Positions 10,763-20,665 of a stretch of 27,112 nt of DNA are shown here, piece after piece (the first letter of the stretch is position 1; each line of letters opens with the position of its first letter). The stretch spans positions 1 through 27,112 of the forward strand of contig JAKTTS010000183.1 of assembly GCA_030560485.1 (NCBI GenBank), in the 5' to 3' direction. This DNA is from Ascoidea tarda (nom. inval.). Lineage: Eukaryota > Ascomycota > Saccharomycetes > Ascoideales > Ascoideaceae. The notes under the pieces are model-generated. The model was not told the origin of the DNA and did not search any database. It worked only from the letters and a program-made list of their open reading frames with translations. Made by a program: the position numbers and the translations under genes.

Positions 10763-10823
10763 CTAGTGGTGGACAGGAAAAAGTGCCTGCTCGAGCTCGA
10801 TTTGAGGACAGGGAAAATACCCT
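10763..10823 (+). repeat. Left terminal inverted repeat of the MITE
   Basis: 61 bases. The outer 48 are a perfect reverse complement of the right end and the inner 13 match at all but two positions. Contains the nested palindrome CTCGAGCTCGA near 10790-10800. Confidence 0.9.
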
Positions 10824-11006
10824 CCTCGTGCACAGGAAAAAATGTTGTGATATCAAAGGGTATGCAATCGATGGTTGAGGGAACTTAGTAATTTCTGGCA
10901 AGGTGGCTCTTTTTTTTGTGAGGCAAATCGAATCAATTTCCCATTCAATTATATTAGGCACGTGACTGTTGTTTTAATTATTTTCCAATTAAGCTCGATT
11001 TGAAAA

Positions 11007-11067
11007 AGGGTATTTTTCTTGTCCTCAAATCGAGCTCGAGCAGGCACTTTTTCCTGTCCACCACTAG
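11007..11067 (-). repeat. Right terminal inverted repeat of the MITE
   Basis: Reverse complement partner of 10763-10823, identical over its outer 48 bases. Just inside it, AGCTCGATTTGA at 10992-11003 is an inverted copy of 11025-11036, so the right end can also form a small hairpin of its own with a 21-base loop. Confidence 0.9.
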
Positions 11068-11069
11068 TA

Positions 11070-13184
11070 ATTATAAGCGTTTTCAATATGTCAAATGTAT
11101 GATCATGCATGTCAAATGCTTCTTTTTTATTGGTAAATATTGTTTTGAGGTATTTTCTATCAGAGAACTGAATCCGACACACGTTGACGGGTCCAACATT
11201 TTATAATAAAGAATATACAATGAGTAGTATTTGATCTCAGAGAAATCTTGATCTGCGGTCACAATTTTGAAGGATAGTTAATTGAGACCAATTGAGTTCA
11301 GTGAATTTGAAAAGGTGGTTTCCAATATCGTTTTTCCACAATTTTTCTTATAAATACACAAAGAATAAATTAAATAGCTTACGCAAATATATAATATAAA
11401 CAGTCTGTCTAAAATTATATCAAAACATAGACCTTAAACTGCAAATTTGTGTTACTGATGCTGGTTTTTGTGATTATGGTTTTCAAGTATTGTTCAACAG
11501 CATAAACTACGAGTGGATTGAAAAAGAAACAAATAAATTTTCATGCTCAATTGAAAACTAAGGCATTAGAGCCAAAAATTGAGGAAATCAATTTGTATAT
11601 TGTATACAAAATACAAATGTGCAAGTAGTGCTTTATTTCGAAAAAATAAAAGTTCGAAATGACGTTTGACTCATAAATCAGAACATTTGTCTTCAATCAC
11701 TGTCTTATTATTCTAGGAAAATGTTTTATTTCTGCCTCGTTTATCTGCTGCCGAAATACTCTTTCAGTCAACAAAAACAACAAAACCAAACAGCCACAGA
11801 GCAGAAAAAGCCTTGAGTATTGTAACCACACCTCTGGAATTGTGTTAATTGTACCACAACTGTACATGCAAGCGTATTACGCGTGGTACTGCGTAAAAGC
11901 GCGATAGTATTTCCACTGGTACGGGTCTACACGCTTTTGAATATTTTTGGATTTGATGTGAATTTCAATTGAATTTGGTTTGTTTGAGATGTGCACTGAA
12001 GAAGCTGCTCTACAGAGCAGTGTAATGGCAGCGTAGTGGAATTGCTTTCGAAAACAAAATGTTACAGCTGCTTTCGCTGCTTGAACAAAGCCGCAGCCCA
12101 GAAGAAACAAAGAAGGCACCACTGGTGGCAGGGTTTCGTCGAATCGCACAAGAGCTGTGCTGTTGAGCCCTCTTCAATTCCTGCTGTGGATATGAATGCC
12201 CTCGATGTATTTTGGTGAGTGTTTTGGTGCTTGTCTGCTTTGTGTTTTTTTTGTTCCTTTGCAGAGGAATTGTGCTATGCAAAGTTCCATAACATGGTCA
12301 GCGCTGCTGCTGTGTAATGACTCTTCATGCTCTGTTTATTCACTCTGTTTCTTTTTGTTTTTCTTCGATTTGTTATCTGCAATATCTGATTCAGGCACCA
12401 AACGTAAAGCACTCTCTCTGAAAGCAGCCAATGGAAGACAGCCTACATTGCTATGTTCGATATCCATGATTCCCTATTCATTGAATCACCAAGTCTATCT
12501 AAAGTACGACAACTGTGAAATTAGGTACAGATCTTTCCTGCAGCCAAATAGAACAGATAGGGAATACGTTGTTGGTATGCCTTTTTTCTTCCCTGAAAAC
12601 ACACTTTCGTTCTCAACAACAGAAAAAAGGTTTTCCTTTACCATATTTCACACATACCCTTTTTCAAGGACACAGTACATATTATCATCCTATACACTGT
12701 CATACGCTTTTATACAATTACACACATATTTCACAAACAATAAGCGAATTCCAAAGTTTCCATACTCCCTGTACATATTATGTACTCTAAAAATAATGCA
12801 ATGACAATTTTAAAATTCTCAACTGTTGATAATGAAAAGAAATTTATTACTTGGTTGTTTCATTATTCTGAACCGGATCCATTTATAAATTTCTTCTTCC
12901 TTTTTGTTGCAAAAATTATGTGTTTAAACAATATAAATAATTTCTGATTTTTTCAAAAACCTCTTCAACTTTTTGATTTAAATTCCATGTTTATGTCCAT
13001 GTCTATTTCTACAGGACCCATCTTGAAACCTGTTCTTCAATAATCAATTTATTATTATATTTTACTTTTGCAAAATTTTACGAGCTAAGGCCCGGTACAC
13101 TATCAGCCCAATATATTCAAATTCATCTCATTTTATTACACCTCACTCTGATTTCTTAAATAGAGTAAAATAAAAGAAAAAAAA
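11070..13184. other. 2.1-kb gene-poor region upstream of the first GPI gene
   Basis: No gene could be supported. Around 11394-11560 (+) a 55-codon frame has normal amino-acid composition (it includes VTDAGFCDYGFQVLF and INYEWIEKET), and 11285-11345 also reads protein-like in another frame. These may be scraps of an old coding sequence, family unknown. A patch of higher GC at about 11870-12200 contains ACGCGT (11879-11884) and the palindrome CTGCTCT-AC-AGAGCAG (12005-12020). The longest frame, 12196-12804 (+), has runs of Cys, Phe and Tyr typical of translated non-coding DNA. The last 300 bases are AT-rich and presumably hold the promoter of the gene at 13185, whose ATG follows an A-rich leader. 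Confidence 0.45.
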
Positions 13185-13673
13185 ATGAAATATTTAACTT
13201 CTATTGCACTTGCACTTGGTCTCCTTTCTGCCTCAAATGCACTTGAATTAGCGCAAAGAGACGACTCAACTGTCACTGATATCACCACTCTTGATGCTGC
13301 TGAAGCAACATCTTCTGTTGACATAATAGCCAAAAATGCTGTCTCCACTATAGCTGATTCTGACGACTCTACAATGATACCACTTCCTACTCTTGACCCA
13401 GAATCTGTATCTTCTACATCTCGTGGCCATAGAACAAGAACCTACACTGGAACTGGTGATGATGCTGACCTGACTGCTCTTAGTGATTCAAATTCAGATT
13501 CAGAGTCGCAGGAAACTATCTTAAATTCAGATCTGGAAAGTACTTCTCAAGCATCCCAAACAATAAAGTCTGTTTCTAGTTCAAACAGCGCAATTCTACA
13601 GTTTGGAGACCAATACGTTTTTAATGCCGGTATTTCGTTGTCTATTGTTGGAGTTATCTTATCTCTTTTGTAA
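13185..13673 (+). CDS. Small secreted GPI-anchor-type surface protein
   Basis: 162 residues. The N-terminus is a signal peptide (MKYLTSIALALGLLSASNA, cleavage likely after Ala19), followed by a Ser/Thr/Asp-rich mature part with no folded domain visible. The C-terminus shows a GPI-attachment pattern: small residues (SSSNSA), a short polar spacer, then a hydrophobic end (NAGISLSIVGVILSLL) running to the last residue. It should be at the plasma membrane or cell wall. The tail closely resembles that of the second GPI-type protein (22934-23491), so the two probably share a family or an exchanged C-terminal module. The ATG follows an A-rich leader, the common yeast context. Two CTG codons occur, both amid Ser/Asp/Thr (Asp-CTG-Thr, Asp-CTG-Glu). 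Specific role unknown. Confidence 0.85.
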   Translation: MKYLTSIALALGLLSASNALELAQRDDSTVTDITTLDAAEATSSVDIIAKNAVSTIADSDDSTMIPLPTLDPESVSSTSRGHRTRTYTGTGDDADLTALSDSNSDSESQETILNSDLESTSQASQTIKSVSSSNSAILQFGDQYVFNAGISLSIVGVILSLL

Positions 13674-14185
13674 AATAGCTATTTGTTTTGTTTATTTCGT
13701 TTTTCTCTCAATCCTTTGGATCTGCTATCTAGCCTACTTTAATCCCCTTCTACTCTCCTGTGTTCTAATTTACCCTTTTCGGCTTTTTTGTTCTCTGCTT
13801 TTGGCTTTTTATGTGCTCCTTTATTTAATTCTGTTTCTTGCTTTTTTTCTTATTTTCCTGTTCAACTACTTCCTTATTTTTCTAAATCCTTATCTTCCTA
13901 CTGCCCTGTTTTTCTGCTTGAACTATTTGGAACTTCTTCCCAATAAAGCTAATTTTAAGCCTATTTGAGGTTCTCATGTTTTGTACCTCATTACCCTTTT
14001 CTAATCCTTGCGATTTTGACCTGCATTGCATTGAAGAAAGTATGATGAGTATTGTATAGGGAGCACCAATCTAGCAGTCTATCTATTTATTTTCTATTAT
14101 TTTTAATAAAGAAACATACAACGTATAATTTATAATAAATAAAGTATATATATATAAGGTATATGCGTATGTTGTGTCGATATAT
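13674..14185. other. Convergent 3' intergenic region
   Basis: Between the GPI gene (+) and the ankyrin-BTB gene (-). The + strand is strongly C/T-rich to about 13930, and the stretch from about 14090 is A/T-rich with TATATATATA near 14150. Several AATAAA-like sequences (13942, 14106, 14137) could serve 3' processing on the + strand. The open frame at 13603-13968 is a T-rich hydrophobic artefact overlapping the GPI gene. Confidence 0.45.
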
Positions 14186-16030
14186 TTAGGCATCTAGATT
14201 TAAGTCTTTTAGGATATCTGAAATTTTATCTAAATCATTCTGATGCCTTTTCATGTCATCATTTAAATCAACTTTACCATTAAACGTCAAGAAGTCAAAA
14301 TCGGCAACAACTCTGTATTTTTTCCCTAAGAAATATCTTATGTCATCTACTAATTCAATTGTATCAATTTCTTGTCTATCTCTTATTCTCATCGCACTTT
14401 GATAAATGATTTGTTTAAATTTTGTTAAATGATTCTTGATAAAATAATCTAAATTATTTGCGATAATTTTGGCTGCAAATTCTTCTAGTCTTTTAATCTT
14501 AGTTTGCCAGCTTAATTTCAATATATTAATTAAATGGTCCAAATGAATTGTTTGATCATTATTTGTAATTGAAATTGCAGCCAAGTTTTTCAATTTATCT
14601 AAAAAATAAAAATCGGCTATTAACAAGATACTTGATGCAAAATCAATTGGAATATTTGGTTCATCGTAATATAAATGAGATAGAACCAACTCAGCGATTT
14701 GATAATTAGATACATTAAACTTGATTATTTGAATATTATTGTGATTATGGTTATCATTAATGGTAGTAAGTGATTCTTTAAAATTCGAATTGAACATTGC
14801 TTGGAAAATTATGGATCTAATCAAGATTGATTTGTGAGCCGGAAAAAACGTTATTGAATTATTATAATAATTTGGGGCAGCCAAAATTATATCTGGAAAT
14901 GAGTTTGAATTGGTAATCAAGTCATCTAATTGAGATTTCGATAATAAGTTTTGATCAAGGTCAATATTGTAGTCAATATTATTCAAATAGATAAATTTTT
15001 TAATCTCATTATCATTATTCATTGTAGTATAATTATCTTCATCATTATCCAGATCAGTAAAATTATTATTATCATCATCATAATCATCATCATCGTTATC
15101 GTTACCCGAATCACTATAATTATTCTTATCGTGTTGATTATTATCAAAATTAAAGGGTAAAGTTAGTTTATGGCCAATAATATTTTTCAGATAAAACTGT
15201 TTTAAATTCAGTTTGGCATTAAAAATTATCGTTAAATTTGAAATGTTTCTTCGAGATGATTTTAATTTTAAATTTATATTACTATTTAATTCATTAGAAA
15301 TATAATAATTCAAATCATCGTCTTTTAGTTTTAAAAGAGTAATTAAATCAATTAAGATTTCTTTAAAATTTTTAACTTTTCCCTTATTACTATTGTTCTT
15401 GTTTTCATTCTTATTCAAATATAAGTTCAGTAAATAATTTATGTTAGCGGGGTTAATTGGCTTTAAATAAAAATAATCTAAAAAAATTAAATTAAATATA
15501 TTATAAGTGAAGTTTTGATTAAAATCTGATAAATTAATCGAGTTTTGATCTAACTTGTATAAATTTGAGATCTGGGATTCAAAAAATGAAGATCTTGAAG
15601 ATAGTAGAAATTTGTGAACTTTTATGGATTTTTCATTATCATTAAATACTAGTGTTAAATCGGCCAAACTGGTTTGTTTATTTGACTTTAAGGTCGAGAT
15701 GTGAGAAGCAAAAGGCTGGATATTTTCAGAGGATTTCGATATATTAAAGTCGATTAGTAAGTCTCGAATTCGATCAGTCAATGCCCCATAAATGCATCTG
15801 GCTCCTTCAAAAGTATCTCTATCACAAACAGCACCATTGTTTAGCAAAAATTTGACAACACCATAATGGCCACAAAGACTGGCTAAGGTCAAGGGAGAGT
15901 TATCCCATTGATCAGTCTTGTTGATGTCGATGATATGGAAGGACACAAGCTTTTCGACCTGGTCCAAGTCCCCAACTCGACAGGCATAGCACAACTGGGC
16001 GAATTCCTGCAGGACATCCATGGAAGTCAA
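14186..16030 (-). CDS. Ankyrin-repeat and double BTB/POZ protein, YIL001W-like
   Basis: 614 residues. Residues 10-95 hold ankyrin-type repeats (CYACRVGDLDQVEKLV, then DNSPLTLASLCGHYGVVKFL). A first BTB/POZ domain begins near 121 (SLADLTLVFNDNEKSIKVHK, then FLLSSRSSFFESQ). A second begins near 378 (FPDIILAAPNYY..., then AHKSILIRSIIFQAMF) and is followed by a helical BACK-like segment to about 560. Between them is an insert with a long Asp/Asn-rich acidic tract (about 295-325). The order ankyrin-BTB-BTB matches ABTB1/Bpoz-type proteins and S. cerevisiae YIL001W. BTB proteins of this kind can act as Cul3 adaptors, but that function is inferred. Met4 is an equally good start. Two CTG codons were seen, one in the acidic tract (Asp-CTG-Asp). 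It shares a promoter region with TRK1. Confidence 0.88.
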   Translation of the reverse strand: MTSMDVLQEFAQLCYACRVGDLDQVEKLVSFHIIDINKTDQWDNSPLTLASLCGHYGVVKFLLNNGAVCDRDTFEGARCIYGALTDRIRDLLIDFNISKSSENIQPFASHISTLKSNKQTSLADLTLVFNDNEKSIKVHKFLLSSRSSFFESQISNLYKLDQNSINLSDFNQNFTYNIFNLIFLDYFYLKPINPANINYLLNLYLNKNENKNNSNKGKVKNFKEILIDLITLLKLKDDDLNYYISNELNSNINLKLKSSRRNISNLTIIFNAKLNLKQFYLKNIIGHKLTLPFNFDNNQHDKNNYSDSGNDNDDDDYDDDNNNFTDLDNDEDNYTTMNNDNEIKKFIYLNNIDYNIDLDQNLLSKSQLDDLITNSNSFPDIILAAPNYYNNSITFFPAHKSILIRSIIFQAMFNSNFKESLTTINDNHNHNNIQIIKFNVSNYQIAELVLSHLYYDEPNIPIDFASSILLIADFYFLDKLKNLAAISITNNDQTIHLDHLINILKLSWQTKIKRLEEFAAKIIANNLDYFIKNHLTKFKQIIYQSAMRIRDRQEIDTIELVDDIRYFLGKKYRVVADFDFLTFNGKVDLNDDMKRHQNDLDKISDILKDLNLDA

Positions 16031-16755
16031 CTACTGCTAGTAAAAAACGCTGAGTGGTTTAATAAACCAGTGCTGAACAAAAGCACCCACCTCTTCCTTT
16101 ATACTCCCTCCATCTTCTTTCACTATCACCTTCAGCTCTATTGTTCTCCACAGAACCGTCTCTTTGGCGACAAAACAAAATCCAACTCAAAGGTCTCTGT
16201 ACTCACGTGTCAGTCACACCAACACATGTTGCGGTAGGCCTTCGTTAATAAAAACAAGTTATGACTTAGTTCAATTTACTATTACAAGGTACTAATATTT
16301 ATTAGCTAACTAGAGAGAATCACTATTACTTTCCTCTTTTATATTTTGGAGCAATTACCTAATTTTCTGTGATTATCTAATGATATCATGTGCTAATGGA
16401 ATCACACAATGTGTCAAACCCGCATGCGCCCGCATACCCTCAGTGCCCAATCTGGCAAAACTCCCACGTGCAACTTCTCGGATCTCAAAGAACTGGTGAC
16501 GACTAAACCACAGCACTGGCTTCTGCGTCTCTGCGCATGCTTACCACTTGCAACGCTATTAATCGCCGGAGTTGGAGCTTCCTGTGGTGTATAAAACACT
16601 GTTGCTTCTTCCTCTGATCTGTATCTGCCTCTTTTTGCTCTCTGCTTTTTGTTTGTTGCTTTCTGCTTCTTGCTTCTGGCTCTAGGGTTGTAGGCTGCTT
16701 GCTGCTGCTGCTTCTCTGCTTTTTGTCAATTCTGCAATTCTCTGATGCACTGGAG
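16031..16755. promoter_or_regulatory. Divergent promoter of the BTB gene and TRK1
   Basis: Two CACGTG E-boxes are present (16204-16209 and 16465-16470), of the kind bound by Cbf1/Pho4-type bHLH factors. A GC-richer patch at about 16410-16570 contains GCATGCGC at 16422-16429 and its inverse GCGCATGC at 16533-16540. A TATAAAA lies at 16591-16597, about 160 bases before the chosen TRK1 ATG. From 16600 to 16750 the + strand is C/T-rich with repeated CTGCTT-like units, probably the TRK1 transcript leader. Confidence 0.55.
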
Positions 16756-17763
16756 ATGCTAACCACAATTTCCCACTACTATGAAGTCGCCAAACAAAAG
16801 CTATTATATCTCTCTGGTAAATCACAGTTTATTCTTAAAAAGTTGTTTCCTTCATTCATTGCTGTCCATTATGCCTACATTTTGACGCTAACCTTTCTTG
16901 GTTCCATTCTCTTATATGCTCCACCAATGTCTGATAAATCATCTGTTCATTCCATTTCTTACATCGATGCCTTATTCTTCAGTGCTTGCGCTTGCACCCA
17001 AGCAGGTTTAAATACAATTGACTTGAATGAGCTTTCTTTATTTCAGCAAATCACCATTTATATCCTCTGCATGATCACCACCCCAATTTTCATTCACTCT
17101 TCGGTTTGCGTTATCAGATTGTACTGGTTTGAAAGGTTCTTTGATAATATTAAATTTACCTCAAAATTGAACCATAAAATGAGAAGATCAAACACTTTAG
17201 CTCAAAGAATCAATTTATCAAATTCAACCAATAAAAATATTCCTCTTCGTAATTTGAATCTAAGAAGCTCAACTCTAACTAATGAGCTGACCCCGAATAA
17301 AAACATCCCTAATACTTCTGCAACTAACACTACTTCAACAAATCTTAATAATGGTAATTCTAATGAAATAAATAACCCTAATAATAACGATAACGCTGAA
17401 AATATCCAGGATAACCAAGATAATTACAATGATTTTTCAACAACTAATCAAAATAGAGACATCAAATTTGCCGAAAATTTACCTCACCCATCAAAGACCA
17501 AGAAAGCAAGACAAAATTTCAACCCCGAAGAATTTTCAAGATCAATTCAAATGTTGAAAAATAATCTTGCTAACCAACCAATCAACGACGAAGACGATGG
17601 TCCTGCTTTAATTATCAATGGTCCCGCAGAGAGAGAAGAAAAATTGAAAATGAAAAACCTCAATTTAAATTTAAATATACATAAATCAAGATCAAATACT
17701 TTGAATAAATTAAGATCTAGAGCAAATTCTTATCCTTTTAAACCTTGGAATAAATTTAAAAAA

Positions 17764-17804
<41 letters not shown>

Positions 17805-20094
17805 CAGTAACAAAAACAGAAATAATTATGAGGATAGCAATGATAAATCTTTTGATATTTCAAAAAGCTCTATAATCAATACAGATATTCAAAACAATAA
17901 CGACAAAAACATAGATCTTCAAATGAATACCCCTAGTATATCAAATTTTCCGTATCCATTGATCATTCGTGATGGATCAACTGATGAAGAAGACGATCAA
18001 GATCTTCCAAAAAACTTTAACCATTCCAATAATCAAAATCTTAACTCTGATTCTGATTTCAATTCTGATTCTGATTCTGATTCTGCTTCTAATTCAAATA
18101 ATAATTCCAATTATACTTCCAATTCAAATCACAATTCAAATTATACCTCTAATAACTCGAGTTCAAACTCAGAGTCTGATACGACAGAATCAGAATCAGA
18201 ATCAGATTCAGATTCAAATCTGTCAACTCCAAATAACTCTTCAATTCTTCAAAACAACTTACCTCTTCAAAATACTATAGACTTAATTCATTTTGATACT
18301 AAATCGCAATCCCTGATGTCAAACTATACTACTGCTTCTTCAACTATAACTTCCAATAAACTATCCTTAAATGCAACCTCAACTGATATTTTAGATGACC
18401 AAAATATTGAATTAAAAAATTTGACAAATGTTTCAAGTCAAAAATCTGACATTGTATCTTTTCATACACCAAAACATAAAATCAAATTTCTAAAAAAATC
18501 AACAACTCTAGATTATCCTCCAAAAGATAATGATAATAAGTATAAAAGTAATAAATATGGTAATTTTAATAAAGACAATAATGTTCCAGTTATTATTAGA
18601 TCTGCCACTTTTGACAAGCTAATTAAGGATAAGCTTAATAAAATTAAAAAGAAGCGCCGTCGCCGTCGCCGCAATAATGATGAATCATCAAAGCCTCCTA
18701 AAATTAGAACTTATTCAACAAAATCAATAACTAATTATATTAAACGTACTCAATCGGGTGATTCTTCCATATTTGATGGCAATAACAATAACAATTTAAA
18801 AAAAAATCTCAGTGCAAATTATCTCTCTTGGAATCCAACTATAGGAAGAAATTCTACCTTTGTCGATTTAACTGAACAACAAAAGGAAGAATTGGGAGGT
18901 GTAGAATATAGAGCGATCAAACTATTGGTCAAAATTCTTATTATTTATTATGTTGGTTTCCATATAATGTGCTTAATTTGTATTTTACCTTATATTTCAA
19001 CTATTAAAGACAAAGTTACATATATTCATGATTGTGGTGTGTCTGTCCCATGGTGGGGTTTTTTTACTTCTGCTTCCGTTTTCAACAATTTAGGTATGAC
19101 CTTAACTCCAGATAGTATGGTTTCATTTAGTCAATCAGCTTATTTCTTAATAATTTGTTCACTATTTATTGTAATTGGCAATACTGGGTTTCCTATTCTT
19201 TTAAGATTTATTATTTGGGTATTGTTTAAATTTGCACCAGACTTATCACTTTTTAAAGAATCTTTGGGTTTTCTTCTTGATAATCCTCGTCGTTGTTTCA
19301 CTTTATTATTTCCTAGAGTTCCAACTTTATGGTTACTTTTTGTTTTGGTTGCTTTGAATTTAATTGATGTGATTTTGTTTATTATCTTAGATCTTTCAAA
19401 TGAAGCTGTTGAATCTATTCCTGTTGGTTATAGAATTATTGATGCATTTTTTCAAGCTTTTAGTACAAGAACTGCTGGGTTTTCAGTAGTAGATTTAGCA
19501 AAATTACACCCCTCGGTCCAGGTTAGTTACATGTTAATGATGTATATTTCTGTATTGCCTTTAGCTATTTCTATTAGACGTACAAATGTTTATGAAGAAC
19601 AATCTTTAGGAGTTTATTATAGACCTGATGACCAAAGTGAGAATGAAGATCTTGATAAAAAACCAACTACGTTCATTGGAACACATTTAAGAAAGCAACT
19701 ATCTTATGATTTATGGTTTATATTCATTGGTTTATTTATAATATGTATTGCTGAGGGAGGGAGACTAAGTAATTTAACCCAAACCAGTTTTACAATTTTC
19801 CAAGTTTTATTTGAAATTGTTTCGGCATATGGTACAGTTGGATTATCATTAGGTTATCCTGGGAAATCAACATCATTTTCATCACAATTCACTACGGTTT
19901 CTAAATTGGTTATTATTTGTATGGTTATTAGAGGGCGTCATAGAGGTTTACCATACGCAATTGATCGTGCTATAACATTACCATCCGAAAGATTACTTAA
20001 AAGAGATGAGGTTCAAGCTAACCATGTGCTTTCTAGAGGAAATACTCATTTGAATCTCAATAGTAGATTACATACCAATAATACAGCTGCTTGA
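16756..20094 (+). CDS. TRK1: Trk-family high-affinity potassium transporter
   Basis: Plasma-membrane K+ uptake system, 1112 residues from the ATG at 16756. An in-frame ATG at 16699 would add 19 Leu-rich residues from the leader and is less likely. FPSFIAVHYAYILTLTFLGS (31-50) is the conserved first membrane segment. Four pore loops of the Trk/HKT fold are visible: ACTQAGLNT (79-87), ASVFNNLGMT (near 775), SFSTRTAGFS-type sequence (FSTRTAGFS, near 902), and AYGTVGLSLG (near 1024). MVIRGRHRGLPYAIDRAI near 1055 is a family signature. A hydrophilic cytoplasmic loop of about 580 residues (135-715) separates the first two pore units, as in S. cerevisiae Trk1, and contains Asn runs, Ser-Asp runs and an Arg run. 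Only three CTG codons were found, all in this loop. It shares a promoter with the BTB gene and converges on OPY2. Confidence 0.95.
17761..17812 (+). repeat. AAT/AAC microsatellite encoding poly-Asn in TRK1
   Basis: About 17 consecutive Asn codons, mostly AAT then AAC, within the cytoplasmic loop. It is flanked by basic residues and is likely to vary in length between strains. Confidence 0.8.
18655..18672 (+). repeat. CGCCGT repeat encoding six arginines in TRK1
   Basis: Three near-identical hexamers (CGCCGT, CGCCGT, CGCCGC) code for Arg634-639 after two Lys. The CGN codons and GC-rich composition stand out from the surrounding AT-rich gene, which mostly uses AGA for arginine. Confidence 0.7.
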
Positions 20095-20665
20095 TTGTGA
20101 TTGTTTTAAATTGAATGTTATTTTTGTTTTTCTTTCCTTTTTGTTTCAATTTTTCAATTTTGTGTTTTTTCCTGTTTTGTTTTTATTTTTTGGCATTTTT
20201 AACAAATTTTTATTTCATTTTCAAGTGACTCTCTAATCGCTGAATTTTTTGTTTTGCTTATAAGTGTGTTATCCCTTTCAGTAATTAGTGTCAATTTCTT
20301 AATTTTTTTTAATATTTTTAAAGATTTTTTTAAATTTTTTTAAATTTTTTTGATTCCAAATTATTTTGTATTATATTGTTTGCTTTTTTACTTCTAGTAA
20401 TTTAAATCTTTTTTATAAGTTTATAGAATTTTAATAAATAAATTTTTGAATTGAAAAAAGAGACGAAAAAAAGGAAAAAAAAAACACAGCAAGAAGTATT
20501 TATTATAAATAATAAAACTCATTCAATAAAAACATTATAAAATCTTTGTATAGTAGAATTTGAATAAAACATATAGTAAGAACAATAAAGTGAATTATAG
20601 GTTGATAAGAATGTAATATAAAAAAAGTGAAATTTCTAAAAATTTAGTCCTTGATAGATCATGTA
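20095..20665. other. Convergent 3' intergenic region of TRK1 and OPY2
   Basis: T-rich on the + strand to about 20440, with repeated TTTTTTAAATTTTTTT-like runs near 20325-20350. It then switches to A-rich to about 20650. This is the symmetric pattern of two converging yeast 3' ends. No gene or RNA was recognised. Confidence 0.5.

Larger units (their letters stand above)
10763..11067. mobile_element. MITE, Tc1/mariner-like, 305 bp with TA target duplication
   Basis: Non-autonomous DNA transposon. Its ends are inverted repeats beginning CTAGTGGTGGACAGG, identical for 48 bases (10763-10810 against 11020-11067) and still alike for 13 further bases inward (to 10823 and 11007). The element is flanked on both sides by TA (10761-10762 and 11068-11069), the target-site duplication of the Tc1/mariner superfamily. 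The terminal GTGGTGGACA sequence is also of that style. The core is about 180 bp and carries no transposase. It includes a CACGTGAC box at 10959-10966 and an extra copy of an internal TIR segment at 10992-11003. The short reading frames that end inside the element from both flanks suggest it landed in older sequence of unknown identity. Confidence 0.9.

Noticed and set aside
10959-10966. GTCACGTG as a point-centromere CDEI element
   Set aside because: It lies inside a MITE and no CDEIII-like TTCCGAA element follows an AT-rich spacer nearby.
12196-12804. 202-codon open frame on the + strand
   Set aside because: Rich in Cys, Phe, Tyr and Leu runs, no domain, no conserved-looking segment; it overlaps other frames of equal quality.
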